Below are positions 8,085 through 17,708 of a DNA stretch of 42,679 nt, piece after piece. Numbering within the stretch: position 1 is the stretch's first letter; each line of letters opens with the position of its first letter. Location of the stretch: positions 1 to 42,679 of the forward strand of contig JANYAK010000017.1 of the NCBI GenBank assembly GCA_025361335.1. Reading direction: 5' to 3'. Made by a program: the position numbers and the translations under genes. The notes under the pieces are model-generated. The model did not search any database and had not been told where the DNA came from. It was given only the letters and a program-made list of their open reading frames with translations. The DNA is from Coriobacteriia bacterium. GTDB taxonomy: Bacteria; Actinomycetota; Coriobacteriia; Anaerosomatales; PALSA-660.

Positions 8085-8399
8085 TCACTCAGTGTGAGTC
8101 CCGTCGTCCTTGCCCGCCTCGTACAGTCCGAGCATGAAGCGATGCGGGCCCGGGGTCCCGTACGGAACGAACCCCACGCGATCCCCCGGACGGATGATGT
8201 GGCTGAGCCCGTACACGGTCCCGTTGCAGAAGGCGCCTTCGATCGTCTGGGGCGGCAGGTCGAGCCGCAGGGCGAGCTCTCGCGCGGAGAGGCCTTCCGG
8301 CCCCACATCCACCAGGATGGTCGTGTCCCGACCCTGCCCGCGGCATAGCGTGTGGAGCGAGCCGAACATCCTCACGGTCACGCTGGTCTGGTCGGTCAT
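8085..8399 (-). CDS. MoaD/ThiS-like beta-grasp (Ub-Mut7-C type) protein
   Basis: A 104-residue ubiquitin-like fold protein. The middle and end show the beta-grasp pattern GLSARELALRLDLPPQTI then VYGLSHIIRPGDRVGFVPYG, matching MoaD/ThiS-like domains including the Mut7-C ubiquitin type. The protein does not end in Gly-Gly: after the fold comes TPGPHRFMLGLYEAGKDD. It is therefore unlikely to act as an ordinary thiocarboxylate sulfur carrier unless processed. Related proteins are found beside aldehyde:ferredoxin oxidoreductases, but none is here. The ATG at 8399 follows GGAGACTGC. It is divergent from the thioesterase gene. Confidence 0.7.
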   Translation of the reverse strand: MTDQTSVTVRMFGSLHTLCRGQGRDTTILVDVGPEGLSARELALRLDLPPQTIEGAFCNGTVYGLSHIIRPGDRVGFVPYGTPGPHRFMLGLYEAGKDDGTHTE

Positions 8400-8502
8400 G
8401 CAGTCTCCGATCAGGGTTCGTCGTCCCGTTCCGCGTCCCCGTTGAGGATACCCGCAAGGGTAGAATGTGCGTCGTACCCGACCACCGCTGAAGGACGTTC
8501 CC

Positions 8503-9000
8503 ATGAATCACACCGTACTCGCCGCGCAGAACATCAGCCGGATGTGCGTGGTCTGCGGCACGGACAACCCTTCGGGCCTGCACGCGCGCTTCTACGAACT
8601 CGACAACGGAGAGCTGCTCGGCGTCTTCGAGCCCTCGGTCGTGCATCAGGGCTACCCGGGCAGGCTCCACGGCGGGATCGCGTCCACGGCCCTGGACGAG
8701 ACGATCGGGCGAGCGATCAACATCGCGGACCCCGACGCGTGGGGAGTCACGGTGGAGCTGACGGTCCGCTTCCGCAAGCCGGTGCCGCTCGACATCACGG
8801 TTCGCGCGGTGGGCCGCATCACCCGCAACAGCAGTCGCCTGTTCGAGGGCACCGGCGAGATCGTGCTGGAGGACGGCACCGTGGCCGTCGAGGCCTCGGG
8901 CCGCTACATGAAGATGCCCATCGACCGTATCGCCGAAGGCGACTTCAACGAGCAGTGGTTCGCCGACACGCGAGAGCGCCCGGAGACCGTGGAGGTCTGA
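8503..9000 (+). CDS. PaaI-like hotdog-fold thioesterase
   Basis: A 165-residue single hotdog domain of the PaaI/YigI type, likely hydrolysing acyl-CoA or aryl-CoA thioesters in the cytoplasm. LHGGIASTALDETIG carries the HGG active-site loop and the start of the hot-dog helix, followed by the typical VELTVRFRKPVPL strand. The N-terminal RMCVVCGTDNPSGL, with a CxxC, is typical of the subfamily whose sequences start with a Cys pair before NPxGL. The ATG at 8503 follows GAAGGA at 7-8 nt. TAGAAT at 8461-8466 may be its -10 box. Substrate unknown; no CoA ligase is adjacent. Confidence 0.83.
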   Translation: MNHTVLAAQNISRMCVVCGTDNPSGLHARFYELDNGELLGVFEPSVVHQGYPGRLHGGIASTALDETIGRAINIADPDAWGVTVELTVRFRKPVPLDITVRAVGRITRNSSRLFEGTGEIVLEDGTVAVEASGRYMKMPIDRIAEGDFNEQWFADTRERPETVEV

Positions 9001-9038
9001 CGGGCGCCCTTGGAAGCGCAAGTCCGTTCCGGTCGAGC

Positions 9039-9752
9039 CTACTTGCCGGTCCATGTGTAGATGCTGACGGTCGAGCCCTTATCCACGCTCGTGCCCGAAG
9101 ACGGCGACTGCTTGTAGACGAAGCCGACCGCGGTCAGACCGTCGCCGGGGCCGAGCACCTGCTTCCACTTGAGCCCCAGCCCGTTGAGCTTGCTCTGGGC
9201 GGTCGCGAGCTTCAAGCCCTTGAGAGCCGGAACCTTGACGCGTGCGGAGGAGGCAGGAGGCGCGACGGGCTTGGCGCCCTTGCTGACGACCACGGAGATC
9301 GCGGTGCCCTTCGGGACCCGGGTGCCCGCGGGTGGCTCCTGCTGGATGACCGCACCCGACACGACGGTAGTCGAGAAGTCCGAGATCGGATCGCCCAGCT
9401 TCAGCCCCACCGCCGCCAGCGCCGCGGTCGCGGCCGTCTGCTGCGTGCCCACGAGCGAGGGGACGATCACGGGCTCCGCGCCCGCGACCGTGATGCTCAC
9501 GGACTCGCCCTTCTTGGCGGTCGTCCCGCCGGCCGGCATCTGCGCGATGACGGCGCCTTGCGCGCCCTCGGCGTTCTCGTCGTAGGTGACGGTCCCAGTG
9601 AGGAAGCCAGCGCCCTCGATGGCCTTCTGAGCCTGCTCCGGCGTCTTGCCTTTCACGTCGGGGACGGGTGTGCCGCAACCCGTGAGCGCGAGCCCAGCGA
9701 GCGTCAGGGCACACGCGACGGCCCCGGTGAGCAGTATGCGACGCACGTTCAT
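9039..9752 (-). CDS. PASTA-repeat lipoprotein (three repeats)
   Basis: A 237-residue exported protein. The N-terminus has a basic start, a hydrophobic core and the lipobox LTGC (Cys26), so it should be lipid-anchored outside the membrane. The mature part is about three PASTA domains (near 29-93, 97-161 and 172-237), each with a conserved VP start, a helix and a GxxV strand; the last contains LGPGDGL. PASTA domains bind peptidoglycan fragments and usually sit on StkP/PknB-type kinases or PBPs, but there is no kinase or transpeptidase domain here. The ATG at 9752 has GGAAGGGG upstream. A second, longer paralogue lies at 21184-22314. A role in sensing or binding cell wall is inference. Confidence 0.85.
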   Translation of the reverse strand: MNVRRILLTGAVACALTLAGLALTGCGTPVPDVKGKTPEQAQKAIEGAGFLTGTVTYDENAEGAQGAVIAQMPAGGTTAKKGESVSITVAGAEPVIVPSLVGTQQTAATAALAAVGLKLGDPISDFSTTVVSGAVIQQEPPAGTRVPKGTAISVVVSKGAKPVAPPASSARVKVPALKGLKLATAQSKLNGLGLKWKQVLGPGDGLTAVGFVYKQSPSSGTSVDKGSTVSIYTWTGK

Positions 9753-9817
9753 GACGCCCCTTCCCGTGTGGTGGTTCGTCGCCAGTCTACGCTTACGTAC
9801 GGCGTCCCGCGCGAAGG

Positions 9818-11029
9818 TCAGGTGCGGGTGGACCGCCAGAACACGCGCTGGCCCCTCTTCCACGTCCCGGCGACCAGAGCCGCCCCGGGCCGGTAGGCAA
9901 GATGCACGTGCGACGGTGCGTCCAGCAGGACGAGGTCGGCCCGTCGCCCCTCGGCGATGACCCCGACGTCGTCGCGCCGCAGAGCGCGCGCTCCCCCCGC
10001 GGTGGCCGCCACCAGAGCCTCCGCGGGCGTCATGCGCATCTCGCGCACCGCCAGCGCGATGCACAGCGGCATCGACGTGGTGAACGAGGTCCCCGGGTTG
10101 CAGTCGGTCGCGAGCGCCACCGTCACTCCGGCGTCGATGAGGCGCCGCGCGTCGGCGTACGGCGCGCGCGTCGAGAAGTCCGACGCGGGCAGTAGCGTCG
10201 CGACGGTGTCCGAGTCGGCCAGCGCCGAGAGGTCCGCGCCGGTCAGGTGGTTGCAGTGGTCGGCCGACGCGGCGTCGAGCTCCACCGCGAGTCGCACCCC
10301 CGGGCCGTGCTCCAGCTGGTTGCCGTGAAGGCGCGGCCTCAGACCCGCGGCGATCCCGGCCCGCAGGACGGCCCGCGCCTCGTCCTCGTCGAACGCCCCC
10401 CTGTCGCAGAAGACGTCGACCCACCGGGCGAAAGGCGCGCATGCCTCGAGCATGTCACCGGTCACGAGGGCGACGTAGCCCGCCCGATCGTTCGCGTATT
10501 CGGGCGGTACCGTGTGCGCGCCCAGGAAGGTCGTGTCCTCCGTCAGCTCTCGGGCGACCAGGAGCAGCCGGGCCTCGTCCACCGTGGTGAGGCCATAGCC
10601 GCTCTTGATCTCGATCGTGGTGGTGCCCGACTCGACGGCCTCGGCCACAAGGCGCTCGGCGCCGGCCCGCAGCCTTGCGGTCGAAGCGGCCCTCGTCGCA
10701 GCCACGGTCGTGGCGATGCCTCCGCCGGTGTAGGGCTCCCCCGCCATGCGCGCGGCGAACTCGGCGGACCGCTCCCCCGCGAACACGATGTGCGTGTGGC
10801 TGTCGACGAATCCGGGGATGACGCAGCGCCCGCCGGCGTCGACACGCTCGTCGGCGGCCGGAGCCTCGGACGACGCGCCCACCCAGGCCACGGCGCCCTG
10901 CTCGAGCACGATCGCGGCGTCGTGCAGGATGCCCAGCGGCGTGCCGTCACCGCGCGCGGCGTCGTTCGTGACGAGCTCGCCGATGCCGGTGATGAGGGTC
11001 GATGCCACGTCGTCGCGGCGACCGGTCAC
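9818..11029 (-). CDS. hutI: Imidazolonepropionase
   Basis: Third enzyme of histidine degradation; it opens 4-imidazolone-5-propionate to N-formimino-L-glutamate. The 403-residue amidohydrolase has the metal-binding HTH motif in [11 protein letters not shown] (H78, H80), later LHGNQLEHG and the ATDCNPGTS segment with the metal-ligand aspartate. The length is usual. I chose the GTG at 11029: it has GGGGAGG upstream and overlaps the hutU stop codon by four bases (GTGA), a sign of coupled translation. It is the last gene of the leftward hutH-hutU-hutI operon. Confidence 0.95.
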   Translation of the reverse strand: MTGRRDDVASTLITGIGELVTNDAARGDGTPLGILHDAAIVLEQGAVAWVGASSEAPAADERVDAGGRCVIPGFVDSHTHIVFAGERSAEFAARMAGEPYTGGGIATTVAATRAASTARLRAGAERLVAEAVESGTTTIEIKSGYGLTTVDEARLLLVARELTEDTTFLGAHTVPPEYANDRAGYVALVTGDMLEACAPFARWVDVFCDRGAFDEDEARAVLRAGIAAGLRPRLHGNQLEHGPGVRLAVELDAASADHCNHLTGADLSALADSDTVATLLPASDFSTRAPYADARRLIDAGVTVALATDCNPGTSFTTSMPLCIALAVREMRMTPAEALVAATAGGARALRRDDVGVIAEGRRADLVLLDAPSHVHLAYRPGAALVAGTWKRGQRVFWRSTRT

Positions 11030-12693
11030 GTCGCCTCCCCCTCTCGCATCGGGATGCGCACCCCTTGCTGCTCGGCCATCCCGAGCGCCTCGGGGTAGCC
11101 CGCGTCGACATGCCGGATGACGCCCGTTCCGGGGTCGTTCGTGAGCACGCGCTCGATCTTGGCGGCCGCCAACGGGGTCCCGTCCGCCACGGTGACCTGC
11201 CCCGCGTGGATCGAGCGGCCGATACCGACGCCGCCCCCGTGGTGGATCGACACCCAGGTGGCGCCGGAAGCGGCGTTGACCAGGGCGTTGAGCAGCGGCC
11301 AGTCGGCGATGGCGTCGCTGCCGTCCATCATCGACTCGGTCTCGCGGTACGGGCTGGCGACGCTCCCGCAGTCGAGGTGGTCGCGCCCGATGACGATGGG
11401 CGCCGATATGCGACCGTCCGCCACCATCTCGTTGAAGCGCAGGCCCGCCCGGTCGCGCTCGCCGTATCCAAGCCAGCAGATCCGCGCCGGCAGGCCCTGG
11501 AAGGCGACCTTCTCGCGGGCGGCCGTGATCCACCGGCACAGCGACTCGTTCTCCGGGAACAGCTCGAGGACCGCGGAATCCGTGGCGTGGATGTCGGCCG
11601 GGTCGCCCGACAGCGCCGCCCAGCGGAAGGGGCCCTTCCCCTCGCAGAACAGCGGGCGGATGTAGGCGGGCACGAAGCCGGGGAACGCCCACGCCCTGGC
11701 GAACCCGCCGAGCTCGGCCTCCTTGCGGATGGAGTTGCCGTAGTCGAATACCTCCGCGCCCTGGTCGAGGAAGCCGACCATGGCCTCCACGTGTATCGCC
11801 ATCGACTCCCGGGCGCGCTCCGTGAAGCCTTCGGGGTCACACTTCGCGTAGTCCTGCCACGCCTCGAGCGCCACGCCCGCGGGCAGGTACGACAGCGGGT
11901 CGTGCGCGGATGTCTGGTCGGTGACGATGTCGGCCTCAATGCCCCGCCGCAGCAGCTCCGGCAGGACCTCGGCGCAGTTCCCCTGAAGGCCGACCGACAG
12001 CGCGCGGCGATCGCGCTTCGCCGCGAGCACGCGGGTCAGCGCGTCGTCCAGGTCCGCGGTCCACTCGTCGAGGTAGCGGCCCTCGACGCGCCGCTGCAGC
12101 CGCGCGGGGTCGACCTCGACGACAAGGACGACGCCGCCGTTCATGGTGACCGCGAGGGGCTGGGCGCCGCCCATGCCTCCGCAACCGCCGGTCACGGTGA
12201 GCGTGCCGGCGAGGGTTCCCCCGAAGCGTTTCGCGGCCACCGCGGCGAACGTCTCGTACGTGCCCTGCAAGATCCCCTGCGTCCCGATGTAGATCCACGA
12301 GCCGGCCGTCATCTGGCCGTACATCGTCAGACCCAGCTGCTCGAGCCGGCGGAACTCGGGCCAGTTCGCCCACTCCGGCACCAGGTTGCTGTTCGCGATC
12401 AGAACGCGGGGCGCCCATTCGTGCGTCCGCATGACGCCGACCGGGCGGCCCGATTGCACAAGCATGGTCTCGTCGGCCTCCAGCGTGCGAAGGGTACGCA
12501 CGAGCGCGTCGAACGACGGCCAGTCGCGTGCCGCCCGACCGGTCCCGCCGTAGACGACCAGGTCGTCGGGGCGCTCGGCCACATCGGGGTCGAGGTTGTT
12601 CATGAGCATCCGCAGCGGCGCTTCCTGCTGCCAGCCCTTGGTGCTCAACACGTTGCCGCGCGGCGCGCGGACGGGGCGGGCTCCGGCGCTCAT
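11026..12693 (-). CDS. hutU: Urocanate hydratase
   Basis: Second enzyme of histidine degradation; with tightly bound NAD+ it hydrates urocanate to 4-imidazolone-5-propionate. The 555-residue product matches the family length and shows conserved blocks such as [38 protein letters not shown], the glycine-rich [28 protein letters not shown] and the C-terminal [11 protein letters not shown]. The ATG at 12693 follows GAAGGAAGG. It lies 25 bases downstream of hutH and overlaps hutI. Confidence 0.97.
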   Translation of the reverse strand: MSAGARPVRAPRGNVLSTKGWQQEAPLRMLMNNLDPDVAERPDDLVVYGGTGRAARDWPSFDALVRTLRTLEADETMLVQSGRPVGVMRTHEWAPRVLIANSNLVPEWANWPEFRRLEQLGLTMYGQMTAGSWIYIGTQGILQGTYETFAAVAAKRFGGTLAGTLTVTGGCGGMGGAQPLAVTMNGGVVLVVEVDPARLQRRVEGRYLDEWTADLDDALTRVLAAKRDRRALSVGLQGNCAEVLPELLRRGIEADIVTDQTSAHDPLSYLPAGVALEAWQDYAKCDPEGFTERARESMAIHVEAMVGFLDQGAEVFDYGNSIRKEAELGGFARAWAFPGFVPAYIRPLFCEGKGPFRWAALSGDPADIHATDSAVLELFPENESLCRWITAAREKVAFQGLPARICWLGYGERDRAGLRFNEMVADGRISAPIVIGRDHLDCGSVASPYRETESMMDGSDAIADWPLLNALVNAASGATWVSIHHGGGVGIGRSIHAGQVTVADGTPLAAAKIERVLTNDPGTGVIRHVDAGYPEALGMAEQQGVRIPMREGEAT

Positions 12694-12718
12694 CGGCGAC
12701 CTTCCTTCGGGCGGCCGT

Positions 12719-14260
12719 TCACTGCAGCTCGCCCCCGAGCGCGGCCTCCGCCGCGCGCACGAAGCTGCCATCCCCCGTCAGCTCGACGGCGGCCTCGATC
12801 TCGGGCGCCAGCCACCGGTCGGGGCCCGGCCCGGCCACGCGCGTGCGCAGCAGCGCGCGCACCGCCACGGTCGCGGTCGCGGGCTCGAGCGGAGCGCGCA
12901 GGTCCAGCGCGCGGGCCGCCGTGAGGATCTCGATGGCGAGCACCCTGGTGAGGCCGTCGATGGATCGCCGCAGCTTCCGTGCGGCGCTCCAACCCATGGA
13001 GACATGGTCTTCCTGCATCGCGGAGGAGGGGATCGAGTCCACGCTGGCCGGCACCGCGAGCCGCTTCATCTCGCTCACGATGGCCGCAGCCGTGTACTGC
13101 GCGATCATGTGCCCCGAATCGACGCCCGGATCGGCCGCGAGGAACGGCGGCAGCCCGTGTGAGCGCGAGGTGTCGAGCATGCGGTCGGTGCGCCGCTCGC
13201 TCATCGAGGCCAGGTCGGCCGCGGCGATGGCGAGGAAGTCGAGCACGTAGGCGACAGGCGCGCCGTGGAAGTTGCCGTTGCTCTCGATGCGGCCGTCATC
13301 CAGCACGACCGGGTTGTCGATGGCCGAAGCCAGCTCGCGGGCGGCCACGGCCTCGGCGTGGGCCAGCGTGTCGCGCACCGCGCCGGCCACCTGTGGCGCG
13401 CATCGCAGCGAATATGCGTCCTGGACGCACCCGTCGCCGGCAAGGTGCGACGCCATGATGGACGAGCCCTCGAGCAGGCGCGTCATGTTCCCGGCCGACG
13501 CGGCCTGGCCCGGATGGGGGCGCAGGGCCTGCAGGTCGGCGGCAAGCACGCGGTCCGTTCCCAGCAGCGCCTCGATGCTCATCGCGGCGGCGACGTCCGC
13601 CGTCTTCACCGAGACGCGAAGGTCGGCGATCGCCAGCGCGAGCATTCCCAGCATCCCGTCGGTGCCGTTGATGAGCGCGAGGCCCTCCTTCTCCTCCAGC
13701 TCGATCGGCTGCAGGCCGGCTTCGGCGAGCGCCTCGGCGGCGCAGAGCCGGCGTCCGTCCGCCGCGTCCACGACGCCTTCACCCATGAGAGCGAGCGCGC
13801 AGTGCGCCAGCGGCGCCAGGTCGCCCGAGCAGCCCAGCGACCCGTACTCGAACACGACGGGCGTGATCCCCGCGTTGAGCATCGCGGCGTAGGCCCTGAC
13901 CGTCGTCGCGCGCACGCCCGAATGGCCGCGGCACAGCGTCGCGAGGCGCAGCAGCATGAGCGCGCGGACGACCTCGGTCTCGACCGGGTCCCCGCTGCCG
14001 GCAGCGTGCGAGCGGACCAGCGAGCGCTGCAGCTGGTGGCGCAGCGCGGGCTCGATGTAGCGGGTGGCGAGCGCGCCGAAGCCGGTGGAAACCCCGTACA
14101 CCGCTCTTCCCGACGCCGCGAACGTGTCGATGTGCTTCCTGCACGCGTGCACGGCATCGATGGCCTCTTGCGAGACCTCCACGACGGCGCCGCGGCGCGC
14201 CACGGCCACGACGTCCTCGACGGAGAGCGGGCCGGTCCCGAGCGCGACGTTCTCGTCCAT
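12719..14260 (-). CDS. hutH: Histidine ammonia-lyase
   Basis: First enzyme of histidine degradation; it removes ammonia from L-histidine to give urocanate. The 513-residue product has the family blocks YGVSTGFG (catalytic Tyr55 region) and [13 protein letters not shown]. The latter holds the tripeptide that cyclises to the MIO electrophile; here it is Cys144-Ser145-Gly146 instead of the common Ala-Ser-Gly. The published signature for the family allows Ala, Ser or Cys at that place, so activity is expected. The C-terminal half has the usual helical core with QEDHVSMG. It heads the leftward hut operon, with a repeat-bearing interval before it. Confidence 0.96.
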   Translation of the reverse strand: MDENVALGTGPLSVEDVVAVARRGAVVEVSQEAIDAVHACRKHIDTFAASGRAVYGVSTGFGALATRYIEPALRHQLQRSLVRSHAAGSGDPVETEVVRALMLLRLATLCRGHSGVRATTVRAYAAMLNAGITPVVFEYGSLGCSGDLAPLAHCALALMGEGVVDAADGRRLCAAEALAEAGLQPIELEEKEGLALINGTDGMLGMLALAIADLRVSVKTADVAAAMSIEALLGTDRVLAADLQALRPHPGQAASAGNMTRLLEGSSIMASHLAGDGCVQDAYSLRCAPQVAGAVRDTLAHAEAVAARELASAIDNPVVLDDGRIESNGNFHGAPVAYVLDFLAIAAADLASMSERRTDRMLDTSRSHGLPPFLAADPGVDSGHMIAQYTAAAIVSEMKRLAVPASVDSIPSSAMQEDHVSMGWSAARKLRRSIDGLTRVLAIEILTAARALDLRAPLEPATATVAVRALLRTRVAGPGPDRWLAPEIEAAVELTGDGSFVRAAEAALGGELQ

Positions 14261-14286
14261 GATGTGGAGCTCGCCTTCTTGCCGCC

Positions 14287-14323
14287 GATGCGGATGCCGA
14301 TGCGGATGCCGGGTGCGGATGCC
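14287..14323. repeat. Three 12-bp direct repeats between hutH and hutG
   Basis: GATGCGGATGCC occurs at 14287-14298 and exactly again at 14299-14310, then as GGGTGCGGATGCC at 14311-14323. The block sits 27 bases upstream of hutH in the divergent hut interval. Two AGAGTCT copies (14337-14343 and 14365-14371) lie beside it, nearer hutG. These could bind a hut regulator or be simple slippage repeats; no hut regulator gene is in the window. Confidence 0.6.
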
Positions 14324-14422
14324 GGTTCGGACTCCAAGAGTCTCCCCGCCCGGCGTTTGTTGCTAGAGTCTGGTGGAGACACACGTGCTGAGGATAGGCC
14401 ATCAACGCATAGGGCGGTGCCG

Positions 14423-15334
14423 ATGTCTTTGCTGCCGAACGACCCGCTCTGGCCGCGCGCCGGCCACTGGTTCGCTCCGCTCCCCGACGGCGCTCCTGTG
14501 CGGGCCGACCTCGCACTCATCGGGGTTCCCGCGTATCGCACATCCATAACGCCGACCGGCGCGTGCACGACGCCCGTTGCCGTGCGCGAGGCCCTGCTCC
14601 GCTTCTCTACCTATTCGGGAGAACGGGATGCGGACCTGTCCGTCCTGCGCGCCGTCGACCTCGGCGACGTCGAGGAACCCGACGGCTCTGGAGGCGAGGA
14701 TCGCACCGCGGCGACCGTGGCGCGCGCCGCGGAAGGCGGGGCGCTCCCCGTCGCCATCGGCGGCGACAACTCGATCACGTGCGCGGTCCTGCGCGGGCTG
14801 GCGGGCGGCGATCTGACCGGCTGGGGGCTCGTCACGCTCGACGCCCACCACGACCTGCGCGACGGCGAGACGAACGGCTCGCCCGTGCGTCGGCTGCTCG
14901 ACGCGGGCCTTCCCGGCTGCCACGTCGTACAGATCGGCATCGCGGACTTCGCGAACTCGGCGGCCTACAGCGCTCGGGCCCGCGAAGCGGGGATCACGGT
15001 GGTCCCCCGCGGGGCACTGCGCCGGTCGGATCCCGCCGCGGTCGTCGCTGCCGCCCTCGACGTCGCCGGAGCGGGCGGGCGGCCGGTGTTCGTCGACATC
15101 GACGTGGACGTGTGCGACCGAGCGGTCGCCCCCGGCTGCCCGTCGTCCCTGCCCGGCGGGCTTTCCGCCGACGATCTGCGGCAGATGGTGTTCCTGCTCG
15201 CCCGCGATGCGCGCGTCCGCGGCTTCGACATCACCGAGATCGACGCGACCGCCGACGCCACCGACCGTCGCACCGTGCGGCTCGGGGCCCTGCTCGTGCT
15301 CGAGATCGCCACCGGGCTGCTCGCTCGCCGCTGA
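14423..15334 (+). CDS. hutG: Formimidoylglutamase (arginase/ureohydrolase family)
   Basis: Predicted last hut step: hydrolysis of N-formimino-L-glutamate to glutamate and formamide. The 303-residue protein has the ureohydrolase manganese motifs DAHHD (140-144) and DIDVDV (225-230). The first motif reads GGDN (113-116) rather than the GGDH of arginases and agmatinases. Asn at this place has been described in a formiminoglutamase, so it supports HutG over agmatinase. The ATG at 14423 follows AGGGCGG. The gene is divergent from hutH, which supports the role; enzymatic proof would be needed to exclude other amidino substrates. Confidence 0.85.
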   Translation: MSLLPNDPLWPRAGHWFAPLPDGAPVRADLALIGVPAYRTSITPTGACTTPVAVREALLRFSTYSGERDADLSVLRAVDLGDVEEPDGSGGEDRTAATVARAAEGGALPVAIGGDNSITCAVLRGLAGGDLTGWGLVTLDAHHDLRDGETNGSPVRRLLDAGLPGCHVVQIGIADFANSAAYSARAREAGITVVPRGALRRSDPAAVVAAALDVAGAGGRPVFVDIDVDVCDRAVAPGCPSSLPGGLSADDLRQMVFLLARDARVRGFDITEIDATADATDRRTVRLGALLVLEIATGLLARR

Positions 15335-15382
15335 CCGCAGCGGTCCGCCGGTTCTCCTGTCCGCCTCGCCGTGGCACACCGT

Positions 15383-15415
15383 TTGCATACTAACGTTTCG
15401 GATGCTAATGTTTCG
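15383..15415 (+). promoter_or_regulatory. Promoter with overlapping direct-repeat operators for the MarR/ABC operon
   Basis: TTGCAT (15383-15388) and TAATGT (15406-15411) are spaced by exactly 17 bp. The direct repeats ATACTAACGTTTCG (15387-15400) and ATGCTAATGTTTCG (15402-15415) match at 12 of 14 positions and cover the spacer and -10. This is the natural site for autorepression by the MarR protein encoded next. Confidence 0.65.
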
Positions 15416-15458
15416 TCCGCTGTCGCCAAGCCCCTCTGGCAAGAAGGATGTCGAGCCC

Positions 15459-15977
15459 ATGAAGGACTGCGCGCCGCACACGTCCGGACCGCACGGAGCC
15501 GACCCGTTCGATATCACCGCCCCCGAGGGGGTGGACCAGCTGTCGTTCGAGGTCTTCCGCGCGCTCATGAACACGATGAAGCTCAATGGCCGGCTGCTCG
15601 TGAAGACCATGACCGGCCACGGCGGCCATCCCGGTCAGGCGGGGGTGCTGTGGGCGCTCGGCGCTCGCGAGGGCATCAGCCAGCGAGAGCTCGCGGACAT
15701 GGTGCACGTCGCCCCGCCGACCGTCACCGCGATGCTCCAGAAGATGGAGCGGGGCGGCCTCATCGAGCGTTGGGCCGACGCGGAGGACCAGCGCGTCACG
15801 CGCCTGCGGCTCACCGACGCGGGCCGGCAGCTCAACCACGACCTTCGCGCCGCTCACGGCGAGTACCTGTCCTCGACCATCGGGACGATGTCTGAGGCGG
15901 ACCGGCGCGATCTGGTCCGTCTGCTGGGAACGCTCGCCAACAACATCTCATCCGCGCTTGAACGGCTGGAGGACTAG
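15459..15977 (+). CDS. MarR-family transcriptional regulator
   Basis: A 172-residue winged-helix dimeric regulator. After a hydrophilic, Cys- and His-containing N-terminus (CAPHTSGPHG), the domain shows the recognition region ISQRELADMVHVAPPTVTAM and the wing RWADAEDQRVTRLRLTDAG, with dimer helices at both ends. The first gene of an operon: its stop codon directly abuts the start of the first ABC half-transporter. It most likely represses this operon through the repeats at 15383-15415 and is released by a transported compound, the usual arrangement for MarR/exporter pairs. The start is ATG 15459, with AAGAAGGAT somewhat far upstream; an earlier in-frame start is possible. Confidence 0.88.
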   Translation: MKDCAPHTSGPHGADPFDITAPEGVDQLSFEVFRALMNTMKLNGRLLVKTMTGHGGHPGQAGVLWALGAREGISQRELADMVHVAPPTVTAMLQKMERGGLIERWADAEDQRVTRLRLTDAGRQLNHDLRAAHGEYLSSTIGTMSEADRRDLVRLLGTLANNISSALERLED

Positions 15978-17708
15978 ATGCTCGCCCTGCTCACGACCTA
16001 TCTGAGACCCTACCGGAAGCAGATGACGCTCGTGCTGACGCTGGTGATGATCCAGTCGATCGCGAACCTCTACCTGCCGAGCCTGAACGCGGACATCATC
16101 AACAACGGCGTCGCCAAGGGAGACACCGCCTACATCATGTCGACGGGCGGCATGATGCTGGGCATCACCCTCCTGCTGGGTGTCGCCGCGATCATCGGCG
16201 TCTACTGGGGCTCGAAGACGTCCATGGCGTTCGGTCGCGACGTCCGAGCCGCCATCTTCCGCAAGGTGCAGACGTTCTCTCAGCAGGAGGTCAACATCTT
16301 CGGGGCGCCGTCGCTGATCACGCGCAACACCAACGACGTCCAGCAGGTCCAGATGGTCGTGCTCTTCTCGCTCAACATGATCGCGGCGGCGCCGATCATG
16401 GCCGTCGGCGGCATCATCATGGCCCTGCGTGAAGACGTACCGCTCTCCGGCATCCTCGTCGTCGTCATCCCGGTGATGGCCGCCTTCATCGGCGCGATCG
16501 TCGTCAAGGCGATGCCGCTGTTCAAAGCCATGCAGGTGAAGATCGATCGCGTGAACCAGGTGATGCGCGAGAAGCTGTCCGGCGTGCGGGTCATCCGCGC
16601 CTTCGTGCGAACCGGATACGAGCGCACGCGCTTCGACGACGCGAACGCCGACCTGACCAAGACCGGGCTTTCGGTGAACCGCATCATGGCGCTCATGATG
16701 CCGGCCCTCATGCTGATCATGAACCTGTCGATGGTCGCGATCATGTGGTTCGGCGGACAGCGCATCGCCAGCGGCGCCATGCCCATCGGCAACCTGACCG
16801 CGTTCCTCACCTACATCATTCAGATCCTCTTCTCGGTGATGATGGCGACGATCATGTTCGTCATGGTGCCCCGCGCGGCGGTGTCCGCCGAGCGCATCCA
16901 AGCGGTACTGAGGACCGAGCCGACCGTGAGCGATCCGGAGACTCCGGCCGCGGCGTGCGTCGAGAAGGGCTTCATCGAGTTCGACAGAGTCGAGTTCCGC
17001 TACCCCGGCGCGGAGCAGCCCGTGCTCTGCGACATCTCGTTCTCGGCCGAGCCGGGCGAGATCACGGCCATCATCGGCAGCACCGGAAGCGGCAAGTCCA
17101 CGCTCATCAACCTCATCCCGCGCCTCTACGACGCCACAAGCGGCACCATCCGCGTCGACGGCGTCGACATCCGCGACATGAACCGCGAGGACCTCTGGCG
17201 CAAGATCGGCTTCGTGCCGCAGAAGGCCTTCCTGTTCTCCGGGACCGTGGCGAGCAATCTTCGCTACGGCGACCAGGAAGCGACCGACGAGATGCTCTGG
17301 CACTCGCTCGAGGTCGCGCAGGGCAAGAAGTTCGTCAGCGAGATGCCCGACGGACTCGAGGCCCCCATATCGCAGGGCGGCACGAACGTGTCCGGCGGCC
17401 AGCGCCAGCGCTTGGCGATCGCGCGGGCGCTCGTCAAGGAGCCCGAGGTCTACGTCTTCGACGACAGCTTCTCGGCACTCGACTTCAAGACGGACTCGAG
17501 ATTGAGAGCCGCGCTCAAGCGAGAGATCACGCACGCGACCACGATCATCGTGGCCCAACGCGTCAGCACGATCATGCACGCCGACCGGATCATCGTCCTC
17601 GACGGCGGCCGCGTCGTCGGCATCGGGACGCACGGCGAGCTCATGGACACCTGCCCGACATATCGCGAGATCGTCTACTCGCAGCTCACCCAGGAGGAGA
17701 TCGCATGA
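15978..17708 (+). CDS. ABC exporter half, degenerate-site subunit
   Basis: A 576-residue type IV ABC exporter half: six membrane helices (about residues 15-320), then an ATPase domain. Walker A is GSTGSGKST (367-375), signature VSGGQRQ (471-477), Walker B VYVFDD followed by SFSALD. The residue after the Walker B aspartate is Asp496 instead of the catalytic Glu, marking this subunit as carrier of the degenerate ATP site, as in BmrC/TM287-type partners. With the next gene it should form a heterodimeric multidrug or lipid exporter. It starts right after the MarR stop (TAG then ATG) and overlaps the next gene by four bases. Confidence 0.93.
   Translation: MLALLTTYLRPYRKQMTLVLTLVMIQSIANLYLPSLNADIINNGVAKGDTAYIMSTGGMMLGITLLLGVAAIIGVYWGSKTSMAFGRDVRAAIFRKVQTFSQQEVNIFGAPSLITRNTNDVQQVQMVVLFSLNMIAAAPIMAVGGIIMALREDVPLSGILVVVIPVMAAFIGAIVVKAMPLFKAMQVKIDRVNQVMREKLSGVRVIRAFVRTGYERTRFDDANADLTKTGLSVNRIMALMMPALMLIMNLSMVAIMWFGGQRIASGAMPIGNLTAFLTYIIQILFSVMMATIMFVMVPRAAVSAERIQAVLRTEPTVSDPETPAAACVEKGFIEFDRVEFRYPGAEQPVLCDISFSAEPGEITAIIGSTGSGKSTLINLIPRLYDATSGTIRVDGVDIRDMNREDLWRKIGFVPQKAFLFSGTVASNLRYGDQEATDEMLWHSLEVAQGKKFVSEMPDGLEAPISQGGTNVSGGQRQRLAIARALVKEPEVYVFDDSFSALDFKTDSRLRAALKREITHATTIIVAQRVSTIMHADRIIVLDGGRVVGIGTHGELMDTCPTYREIVYSQLTQEEIA

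Noticed and set aside
6384-8348. Plus-strand frames opposite typA and the MoaD-like gene
   Set aside because: Products are His/Asp/Val-rich antisense translations of conserved GTPase codons; no start signal.
11002-12924. 640-codon plus-strand frame opposite hutU
   Set aside because: Mirror frame of a strongly conserved gene; composition is typical antisense.
13265-14422. Upstream extension of hutG to 13265
   Set aside because: The extension is antisense to hutH; family homology starts only at the ATG 14423.
15948-17633. 561-codon minus-strand frame opposite the first ABC gene
   Set aside because: Asp/His/Arg-rich antisense product; the ABC frame has all motifs.
16745-17704. Extension of the second ABC subunit upstream to 16745
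   Set aside because: Overlaps the first subunit out of frame; the real start is ATG 17705 overlapping the previous stop.
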